Positions 46,755 to 54,479 of a DNA stretch of 64,000 nucleotides are shown piece after piece (the first letter of the stretch is position 1; every line of letters starts with the position of its first letter). Where the stretch lies: the NCBI GenBank assembly GCA_017416805.1, contig JAFQBB010000036.1, forward strand, positions 62,001 to 126,000, in the 5' to 3' direction. The notes beneath the pieces are model-generated. The model did no database searches, had not been told where the DNA came from, and saw nothing but the letters and a program-made list of their open reading frames with translations. This DNA comes from Bacteroidaceae bacterium. Lineage in GTDB: Bacteria; Bacteroidota; Bacteroidia; Bacteroidales; Bacteroidaceae. Position numbers and translations under genes: made by a program.

Positions 46755-49715
46755 ATGGACAAATCGAAAATACTGTTAATCACGTTTTTCTTCTGTGCGG
46801 CACAGCTTGCTGCACAGAAGAAAACTATTTTATCCAGCTCCTTTGAATTGCGCTATGTGACAGCCGATGAAAAGGCCAACGGTGAAACTGACTACAAGGG
46901 AGCAACTGAATTCCTCACTACCGACCAGCGTGTGGAATACCTGCATAACTGGGCGGATTATGCCACAACCTGCTTCAACGACAAGAATCTTGACCAGCAG
47001 GCTGTGACCGACGACGAAGTGGCCGAGGCAATGAAGTGCATCAAAGCACAACCACTCCCCCAAGTGCGGCAACAGATACGACTTGATGAATGGAAGTGGA
47101 CGGGAATGAAGATGTCAAAGAGCAAGGCTGACACACTGGGCAACACCTACCAATTCACTCCCCAAGAATGGCGTTTCCGCCTTGAGATGGATGTCAATGG
47201 CACAGGTGCTGTAAAACTGATGGATGACGGAACCATCGTTTGTGAATACCAGAACGATGGCGTTTCTCACCACCTTGTTTTTGAAGTGGACCTTACTCCT
47301 GATGAGCGTCGTTACAACCTGTATGTTGACAACAAACTCTTGGTTGACTTCCAACCTCTGCTTACGGCACAAGGAGGAGTTGACAGACTGATTGCCGATA
47401 GTGAAAACGGCCTGGTCATGGATAACATTTGGGGCGTTGGCTATAAAAAGACAACCGACACCAAGCGTCTTAACCAACCAATGTTTGCATCCACATTCAT
47501 TGATGTGAGCAGCAAGCCTTGCCCCGACACCGACAAGTGGATGTGCACCGACTACGATGATTCCCTATGGGAGAGTTGCACCATGCCCAAGAATCATGGC
47601 ACGGAGCGACACAAGGGTGAGGCACTGTTGCTGCGCAAGTGGGTTAAGGTTGGAGAGTTTGAGAAAGCTTACTTCGAACTGGAGTTGCTCTTCCCCAGTG
47701 GAGAGTTGTGGATAAACGGCAAAGTGGCAAGCGTCATGAACGACTCACATCGCCAGTGGGTGGATGTCACCAAATACCTCAAACCTGACAGCGACAACCT
47801 GATAGCCTTGCGCATCGATCCCTTTCAAGCCAACTTCAAGCAGATGATGCACCACACTCCCACCGACCCTAACATCGGTTGGTTTGCCGGACGTTCAACC
47901 CTGCATCTCACCAAAAGCACGATGATAGAAGACCTCTATGTCTATGCTACCAGCGTAAAAGTGAATGATGAAGAGAGGAGAAATGAAAGAAAGGGAGGAA
48001 AACACCAACAGGGGGAAGAAAATAGCGACGAAGCTGAGGTGACAGCCGAAGTGACCGTACGAAACACCACCCACACCTTCTATCGGGGAAAACTGCAAGT
48101 GCTTCTCAGCGAGTGGTTCCCTACGGAGGGGGACGAATGGGTGGCCGATTCACTACAGATTGTCATGCAACCTCAAGAAAGCCGCACCTTCAAACTGCGC
48201 TTCAAGGTAAACAATGCCAAGCTATGGAGCTGGCGTACCCCGCAACTCTACCAAGTGCGGGCACTGCTCATCAACAGCATCAGCGGCAAACAGACCGAGA
48301 GCTTTGCAGCCATCGACGGCGATTTGGCACGTAGCCGCGAACGGTATGTTTCCAAACTCACCGACGACTTTGTCGTCACAACCGGTTTCCGCACCATCGA
48401 GCAAGAGGGGGGCACCTTCTGCATCAACGGGAAGCCGGAACTATTGCGTGCACCTTTATATTTCGGACAACGCTTCCCCTTAGAGACCAATGCACTGAAC
48501 ATCCTTTCGCCCAAAACGGAGGAAATTTTGCGCGAATTGCTTGCCGTGAAAAAGATGAACGGCAATGGCATGCGTATGCACACCCACTGGAGCGACGACC
48601 ATCCGCAGGACGGCACCAACGACCCGCGTTTTGCCGAGATTGCCGACCAGTTGGGGCTGATGTATATATGGCAGACTGCTTCGTGGATTCGCCTGCGTTC
48701 CCCTCTTGTTGCCGATTTCGAGGGAATGGCAACAGATGTACGACAGGTGCGCAACGCACCCAGCATTGTCATCTGGCAACCATCGAATCACCCCGACATG
48801 ACCGATTGGGAAGTGGCTATGGCCTATTGGCACAAAGTGTATGACGCCATCTACCCCAACGATACCACCCGCCTGATAACCCCTACGGCCGACTTCCGCC
48901 ATACACGGGTATATAACGATGAAGGTACGCGCGACAATCGCCGCCGCCCGGTGGAATACTGCGACCCGGTGTGGACAGCCAACCGTATCTCACGAGGAAG
49001 TATGGACTATCCCACCGGATTCGGACAAGATTGGGAGTATCTGCGCCGTTGGCCTTTCCCGCACAAGTGGAAGGGGAACCCCGATATACACAGTTTCCTC
49101 ACCAGCAAACACCGTGCCTACTTCAACTTTGAGCAAGAAGAGAGCATCGGGCAGATGAACTGGACACTCTTCAAAGGAAAGCCAAACTACAAGTTCCACT
49201 CCTACGAATGGGAGTATGACAAAGGCAGCATCGGCCGCTTACTCACCACCGATGAGTGGCGGGAGAGTCAGGCATGGCAGGCTTTTTCTGCCTATGAGTG
49301 TATCCGCAAGATGCGTTGGCTCGACTACGATGGCCTCTCATGGTGTTGCATGTGGGGCGGCGGCAACATGGGGACTTACCAAAAGCCTCTCGTCGATGCC
49401 CTCGGTCACAAGAAGTTGGCTTACTATGCCCACCGTATGGGATTCCAACAGATACTTGCCGGTTCGCGGGATGTGGATATGGTATATGGCACTGCCGACA
49501 AGCCCACCATCACCGTGCTCAATCTGGGTGAAGAGCAACGGGTTACTGTCAATGTCAGTGTGAAGAATCTGCAGGGCAAGCGCGTACACCGCCAAACGTT
49601 CAAGGGTGTCATCCTCCCTGCCGGCCGCACGGCTACCGACGTGGGGACCCTGCAACTGCCCACCCTGCCCGACGGCTATTATTTCATAGAATACGAAGTG
49701 AACAAGTTTAATTAA
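46755..49715 (+). CDS. GH2-like exported protein lacking the acid/base glutamate
   Basis: 986 residues with a signal peptide (cleaved near AAQLAAQ, ~21). The central part has GH2 sugar-binding (ELLFPSGELWINGKVASV), immunoglobulin-like and TIM-barrel domains (NGMRMHTHWSDDHP). Where GH2 enzymes have WxxGNE, this protein reads VIWQPSNHPDM, so the acid/base Glu is His. The region of the nucleophile is YFNFEQEESIGQ with glutamates present. It may use another residue, act on a different linkage or be a binding protein. The first ~200 residues form an extra N-terminal domain. Residues ~400-435 are a charged loop encoded by purine-rich repeats. Translation is probably coupled to its neighbours (gaps of 4 and 8 bases). 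Confidence 0.8.
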   Translation: MDKSKILLITFFFCAAQLAAQKKTILSSSFELRYVTADEKANGETDYKGATEFLTTDQRVEYLHNWADYATTCFNDKNLDQQAVTDDEVAEAMKCIKAQPLPQVRQQIRLDEWKWTGMKMSKSKADTLGNTYQFTPQEWRFRLEMDVNGTGAVKLMDDGTIVCEYQNDGVSHHLVFEVDLTPDERRYNLYVDNKLLVDFQPLLTAQGGVDRLIADSENGLVMDNIWGVGYKKTTDTKRLNQPMFASTFIDVSSKPCPDTDKWMCTDYDDSLWESCTMPKNHGTERHKGEALLLRKWVKVGEFEKAYFELELLFPSGELWINGKVASVMNDSHRQWVDVTKYLKPDSDNLIALRIDPFQANFKQMMHHTPTDPNIGWFAGRSTLHLTKSTMIEDLYVYATSVKVNDEERRNERKGGKHQQGEENSDEAEVTAEVTVRNTTHTFYRGKLQVLLSEWFPTEGDEWVADSLQIVMQPQESRTFKLRFKVNNAKLWSWRTPQLYQVRALLINSISGKQTESFAAIDGDLARSRERYVSKLTDDFVVTTGFRTIEQEGGTFCINGKPELLRAPLYFGQRFPLETNALNILSPKTEEILRELLAVKKMNGNGMRMHTHWSDDHPQDGTNDPRFAEIADQLGLMYIWQTASWIRLRSPLVADFEGMATDVRQVRNAPSIVIWQPSNHPDMTDWEVAMAYWHKVYDAIYPNDTTRLITPTADFRHTRVYNDEGTRDNRRRPVEYCDPVWTANRISRGSMDYPTGFGQDWEYLRRWPFPHKWKGNPDIHSFLTSKHRAYFNFEQEESIGQMNWTLFKGKPNYKFHSYEWEYDKGSIGRLLTTDEWRESQAWQAFSAYECIRKMRWLDYDGLSWCCMWGGGNMGTYQKPLVDALGHKKLAYYAHRMGFQQILAGSRDVDMVYGTADKPTITVLNLGEEQRVTVNVSVKNLQGKRVHRQTFKGVILPAGRTATDVGTLQLPTLPDGYYFIEYEVNKFN

Positions 49716-49723
49716 CAACAACC

Positions 49724-52681
49724 ATGACACACCGATTACCGACACTCATCCTTATCCTCTGCCTGGCTCTGTGCGGGCAGGCACAAAACAGCATCGATCT
49801 CTCCGGCCTATGGAGTTTCCAGATTGACCGTGAAGGCGTGGGCGAAGAAGAACAATGGTTCAATGGAAAAAAGAATTTCGACGACATCATCTTGTTGCCC
49901 GGCTCTATGCCTGAGCGCCTGAAAGGTGATGACCCAACCCTGAAAACGCAATGGACAGGGACACTCTACGACAGTTCTTTCTATTTCAATCCCACGATGG
50001 AGGTATATAGAAGAACGGGCAACATCAAGTTTCCATTTTTCCTCACGCCCGACAAGCATTATGTAGGTCGTGCATGGTACCAGCGCTCCATTATTTTGCC
50101 ACGTGATTGGAAGGGACAACGTATTGTCCTGTCCCTTGAAAGACCTCACATCCAGACTACCCTTTGGGTGAATGGCAAACAGGTGGGTAGTCAGAATTCC
50201 CTCTCCGTGCCTCACGTTTATGATGTGACGGAGTTCATGAAGCGAGGCTCCAACACCTTGACTATCTGCGTGGACAACCATCCCGAGACGGTGAAAGTGG
50301 GCGACGATTCGCATAGCTTGAGTGACCAGACACAAGGCAATTGGAATGGCATTGTGGGCAAAATGGTTCTCATCGCCATGCCCAAGACATACATTGACGA
50401 CCTTCAAGTATTTCCTAATGTAGCGGAGAAGAATGCGCTTGTAAAAATGAAGATACAAGCCGACAAGAAGGGTACAGTAAACATAGCACTAAACGCTACC
50501 AGTTTCAACACCCAACAGGCCGAACATTTTTTCCCTACCTCAAAAAAAGTTTTTCTCAACGAGGGAGAAAATCAGGTGGAAATTCTTCTTCCAATGGGCG
50601 ACAATCCTTACCTGTGGGATGAGTTCTCTCCCACCCTCTATCGTCTGAATGCCGAACTGACCAATCATAAATCATCAATCATAATTCATAAATCAACTGC
50701 TACTTTCGGTATGCGTGATTTCCGCATCGAAGGCAAATGGTTCTTTGTTAACGGACGTCAGACAATGTTGCGTGGCACGGTAGAGTGCTGTGTATTCCCT
50801 CTGACCGGTTATGCACCTATGGCGGTGGAGGAATGGGTACGTGTTTTCCGCATCTGTCGCCAATATGGTTTGAACCACATGCGTTTCCACTCCTATTGTC
50901 CGCCACGTGCCGCATTCGAGGCGGCCGACCTCGTAGGTTTCTACCTGCAACCCGAAGGACCCAGTTGGCCAAACCACGGAGTGAAACTCGGTGTAGGACA
51001 ACCCATAGACAAGTATCTGATGGACGAAACCATAGCCCTCAATCGCGAGTATGGCAACCATGCCTCATTCTGCATGTTGGCTTGTGGTAATGAACCGGCT
51101 GGGCGTTGGGTTGAATGGGTAACCGACTTCGTACACTATTGGCAAAAGGCCGACTCGCGCCACGTATATACCGGAGCTTCGGTAGGTGGCGGATGGGCAT
51201 GGCAACCGGCAAATGAATTTCACGTGAAAGCCGGTGCACGCGGATTGGAGTGGAGCAAAAAACGTCCCGAATCATGGAGTACATTCAGTCACAAGATTGA
51301 CACCGTGCGCCAGCCTTTCGTATCACACGAAACCGGTCAATGGAATTGCTATCCCAACTTCAACGAGATTGGCAAATACAAAGGGGTAAACAAGGCCAAG
51401 AACTTCGAGATTTTCCGCGATTTGTTGGATGCAAATGACATGGGACACCAAGGGCAAGAGTTTCTTATGGCCAGTGGCAAGTTGCAAGCCCTTTGCTACA
51501 AACACGAATTGGAGCGCACCCTGCGCACACCCAATTATGCCGGCTATCAGTTGCTTGCACTCAATGACTATAGCGGACAAGGCAGTGCTGTAGTGGGCAT
51601 ACTTGATGCTCTTTGGGGAGAGAAGGGGTACATCACTGCTCCCGAATGGCGACAATTTTGTGCGCCCACCACTCCTTTGGCAAAAATGGATCGTTTTGTC
51701 TATACCGATGGTGACACCTTGCAAGCCACTATTGAATTGAGCCATTTTGGAGAGACACCGCTCACCAATGCCACCTTTATATATAATATAAGGAATAAGG
51801 ATGGGCAAGTGCTCCACACCCAGCGACAAACGATGAAAGAGGTGCCCATTGGCGGACAGATACCATTGGGAGTTGTCAGCTACAAGCTACAGGCCACAAA
51901 CGGTGTTGCGCAACAACTAACATTGGAAGTCCGACTCACTGATTGCGACCAATATCGCTTGCGCCGCACCCAAGGAGAAGGCACTTTGGAGCGCAATTAC
52001 CCCATCCACGAAGTCGTGAACAGTTGGGACTTGTGGGTTTATCCCCAACGCGAACTGGTTGGTTATGAAGACGCAGACTTGATGGTGACCGACACGCTCA
52101 ACCAAGCGGCCATTGACCTTCTCAATCGTGGAGGTAAGGTGCTCCTCACCGCGGCAGGCCGGATAAAATATGGTGCAGGCATTGTGCAACACTTTGTCCC
52201 CACTTTTTGGAATACGTCATGGTTCAAGATGCGTCCGCCACATACCGTCGGTTCATGGATTGATAGCGCTCACCCACTCTTCCGCCATTTCCCGACGGAC
52301 AATTACACCAATTTGCAATGGTGGGAGCTGGCCAATCGGGCACAGTGCATGATGACCAGCCACATACCTGGCCAGTTCAATAGCATCGTGCAACCCATTG
52401 ACACATGGTTCCTCAGCCGTCGTCTCAGCACTTTGTTTGAGGCTCGTGTGGGCAAGGGATGCCTCATTATGACCAGCCTTGATGTACGCAACCGGCTGGA
52501 CAATCGTCCTGTGGCACGCGAACTGATGCACGCTTTACTCTCTTACATGCAATCCGACGATTTCCGCCCCACACAGACGGTAACGATAGAGCAGATTGAG
52601 ACCATCTACACCCATCCCACTCCGGCGGTAGATAGTTTCACTAAAGATTCACCCGATGAGTTAAAACCGAAAATTAAATAA
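49724..52681 (+). CDS. GH2-family exported glycoside hydrolase
   Basis: 985 residues with a signal peptide (cleaved near CGQAQ, ~20). Domains: sugar-binding jelly roll (~20-220, IQTTLWVNGKQVGSQNSLS), immunoglobulin-like, then TIM barrel with acid/base in MLACGNEPAG (~457) and probable nucleophile in FVSHETGQW (~530). The C-terminal third is beta-rich and unassigned. Probable specificity is a beta-galactoside, glucuronide or related unit; it cannot be decided here. Eight bases after the previous GH2 gene. At 50663-50697 five 7-bp words (AATCATA type) lie in the coding sequence and encode the loop NHKSSIIIHKS. Confidence 0.85.
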   Translation: MTHRLPTLILILCLALCGQAQNSIDLSGLWSFQIDREGVGEEEQWFNGKKNFDDIILLPGSMPERLKGDDPTLKTQWTGTLYDSSFYFNPTMEVYRRTGNIKFPFFLTPDKHYVGRAWYQRSIILPRDWKGQRIVLSLERPHIQTTLWVNGKQVGSQNSLSVPHVYDVTEFMKRGSNTLTICVDNHPETVKVGDDSHSLSDQTQGNWNGIVGKMVLIAMPKTYIDDLQVFPNVAEKNALVKMKIQADKKGTVNIALNATSFNTQQAEHFFPTSKKVFLNEGENQVEILLPMGDNPYLWDEFSPTLYRLNAELTNHKSSIIIHKSTATFGMRDFRIEGKWFFVNGRQTMLRGTVECCVFPLTGYAPMAVEEWVRVFRICRQYGLNHMRFHSYCPPRAAFEAADLVGFYLQPEGPSWPNHGVKLGVGQPIDKYLMDETIALNREYGNHASFCMLACGNEPAGRWVEWVTDFVHYWQKADSRHVYTGASVGGGWAWQPANEFHVKAGARGLEWSKKRPESWSTFSHKIDTVRQPFVSHETGQWNCYPNFNEIGKYKGVNKAKNFEIFRDLLDANDMGHQGQEFLMASGKLQALCYKHELERTLRTPNYAGYQLLALNDYSGQGSAVVGILDALWGEKGYITAPEWRQFCAPTTPLAKMDRFVYTDGDTLQATIELSHFGETPLTNATFIYNIRNKDGQVLHTQRQTMKEVPIGGQIPLGVVSYKLQATNGVAQQLTLEVRLTDCDQYRLRRTQGEGTLERNYPIHEVVNSWDLWVYPQRELVGYEDADLMVTDTLNQAAIDLLNRGGKVLLTAAGRIKYGAGIVQHFVPTFWNTSWFKMRPPHTVGSWIDSAHPLFRHFPTDNYTNLQWWELANRAQCMMTSHIPGQFNSIVQPIDTWFLSRRLSTLFEARVGKGCLIMTSLDVRNRLDNRPVARELMHALLSYMQSDDFRPTQTVTIEQIETIYTHPTPAVDSFTKDSPDELKPKIK
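50663..50697. repeat. 7-bp AATCATA-type repeats inside the GH2 gene
   Basis: AATCATA, AATCATC, AATCATA, ATTCATA, AATCAAC in succession, within the coding sequence. The composition is unlike the GC-richer codons on both sides. Confidence 0.65.
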
Positions 52682-52699
52682 AAACCCAGATATTTACTA

Positions 52700-52707
52700 T
52701 ATCTTTG
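52700..52707 (+). promoter_or_regulatory. -7 box (TATCTTTG) ahead of the GH43-like gene
   Basis: TATCTTTG, 28 bases before the ATG at 52736, indicates an extra transcript start within the locus. Confidence 0.6.
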
Positions 52708-52735
52708 CAACAACTATCAAACATTGATTATAAAT

Positions 52736-54325
52736 ATGAAAAAACTCTCATCTATTCTGACATTAACAATTGCCATTTGCCTTACTTCATGCGTAGGAAA
52801 TGCAAAAGGCGAGTATTTGCCCATCAGGAACAACCAGTTCTGGAATACCGCTGACGGACAACCCATCTATAGCCAGGGAGGTGGTATCTTCAAGTTTCCC
52901 GACCCACAAACGGGCGAGGAGAAGTACTATTGGTACGGTGTGCAATATCGCGAAGCTGAGTTATATCGTCAAGATCCGAGTGTGACATATCAGCGTGACC
53001 ATTTCCGAGGAGTGACTTGCTATAGCAGTACTGACTTTGTGAACTGGAATTATGAAGCAACCGTGCTTACTCCCGAAGAATTACAAATGGATACTCACCC
53101 TACTTGGGCGGGACGCATGGGTGTGGCTTACTTGCCGGAGATAGAGAAGTATGCTCTACTCATCCAACACGGAGTAAATGTACTCATCTGCTTGGGCGAC
53201 TCGCCTACGGGTCAATTTACCCAACACCGTCACATTGATATGACCGACCGCATCGGTACACCCAACACGGGTGACCAGACGGTGTTCACCGATGAAGAGA
53301 CTGGCAAATCATACCTCATTTATTCATACGGACGTGGACGCAACAAGATATACGTTTCTGAAATCGGTGTGAAAGACGGCATGGTGGATTTGCTCGATTG
53401 CGTACAAATCTTCAAGGGCGAAAGTCGCGAAGGCAATTGTCTTTTCAAATACAAAGGGCGCTACTACATGTGTGCCAGCAATATCTACGGTTGGGATTGT
53501 TCATTTGCCTACTACCTGGTGGCCGACAACATCTATGGTCCTTACACTCCGACGAACGACATGCAGGTGATGCCCGGTTGTGAAATGGATTTTGCCCATG
53601 TCACTCAGACGGGATTCTTTTACACCATCAAGGGCACCAAGCAAGACCTCGTGCTCTATTGTGGCGACCGATGGGCGGAGTTTGCCGGCAACGGCCTCGG
53701 CTACAACCAATGGTTGCCCCTCACCTTTGAAGGCGAAGAGAACACCCCACGCTTCAACTCTGTAAGCCATTGGGAATTGAATGCCACTACGGGCGAATGG
53801 CGCGTAGGAGCGGACAACAACTACATCCTCAATCCCAGCTTTGAGGCCGACCGAAATGCTATACCCAGCAACCGCAAGCCGGTGCAATTGCAACTGAAGG
53901 GGTGGACAAGCGAAGTCATCACGGGTAACAAGATTGCTAACTTCGACCCCCATTCTCCCCAACTGAATTACTTCAATACCCAGGAAGACCGTAAGGTGGT
54001 GGTGGGCGAAAAGGCTCTCTGTATTACAGATACCATACCCTTTATAAGACATGTCCGTCAGATGGTGAAGTCACGTCCTAACATTCCATTGGAGAAAGGC
54101 ACTTATACCCTTTCGGCCATGGTGCGCACTACCGGTTCCACCATATCGGCAAATGTATATGTCGGTGACGCATCCTATGGCATCAATCCGACCAATGACA
54201 AGTGGGTACGCTTCGAAATTCCCTCATTCACCGTCCAGAGTGATAGCATCGAAGTTGGTTTCATTGTCAAAGGCGAAGCTGGTGACCGCCTGCTGGTGGA
54301 TGATGTGGAGATGAAAAAGAAATAA
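52736..54325 (+). CDS. GH43-like lipoprotein glycosidase
   Basis: 529 residues from the ATG giving MKKLSSILTL, which begins a lipoprotein signal with Cys19 in CLTSC; an in-frame TTG at 52724 is less likely. Residues ~30-330 form a five-bladed propeller: QGGGIFKF, YYWYGVQ, GDQTVFTDEETGKSYLIYS, EGNCLFKYKGRYYMCAS. The GGGI/YYWYG start resembles GH43 subfamily 24 exo-beta-1,3-galactanases, which also lack the usual N-terminal catalytic Asp. Residues ~360-529 are a beta-sandwich, probably a carbohydrate-binding module. Likely role: removal of galactose or arabinose from arabinogalactan-type chains (inference). Confidence 0.78.
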   Translation: MKKLSSILTLTIAICLTSCVGNAKGEYLPIRNNQFWNTADGQPIYSQGGGIFKFPDPQTGEEKYYWYGVQYREAELYRQDPSVTYQRDHFRGVTCYSSTDFVNWNYEATVLTPEELQMDTHPTWAGRMGVAYLPEIEKYALLIQHGVNVLICLGDSPTGQFTQHRHIDMTDRIGTPNTGDQTVFTDEETGKSYLIYSYGRGRNKIYVSEIGVKDGMVDLLDCVQIFKGESREGNCLFKYKGRYYMCASNIYGWDCSFAYYLVADNIYGPYTPTNDMQVMPGCEMDFAHVTQTGFFYTIKGTKQDLVLYCGDRWAEFAGNGLGYNQWLPLTFEGEENTPRFNSVSHWELNATTGEWRVGADNNYILNPSFEADRNAIPSNRKPVQLQLKGWTSEVITGNKIANFDPHSPQLNYFNTQEDRKVVVGEKALCITDTIPFIRHVRQMVKSRPNIPLEKGTYTLSAMVRTTGSTISANVYVGDASYGINPTNDKWVRFEIPSFTVQSDSIEVGFIVKGEAGDRLLVDDVEMKKK

Positions 54326-54342
54326 ATAATAAGGAATTAGAG

Positions 54343-54459
54343 GAGTTAAAAGGAGTTATCACTCGCTTTGCTCGTTAGGAGTTAAAGCCAAATGTCTTTC
54401 CACTATGCAAGCAGAACTATCGGCTTTTACTTCTAGCGGAGCGATAACTCCTTTAACTC
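54343..54459. repeat. Inverted repeat between the GH43-like and GH35 genes
   Basis: GAGTTAAAAGGAGTTATC (54343-54360) and GATAACTCCTTTAACTC (54443-54459) are inverse copies differing by one T. They form a possible hairpin directly upstream of GH35 and could affect its expression. Confidence 0.7.
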
Positions 54460-54479
54460 TTTCAAAAAAAAAAGAAAAT

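Noticed and set aside
54405-54479. Upstream start for GH35
   Set aside because: These codons lie in an inverted repeat and poly-A run; the next ATG begins a proper signal peptide.
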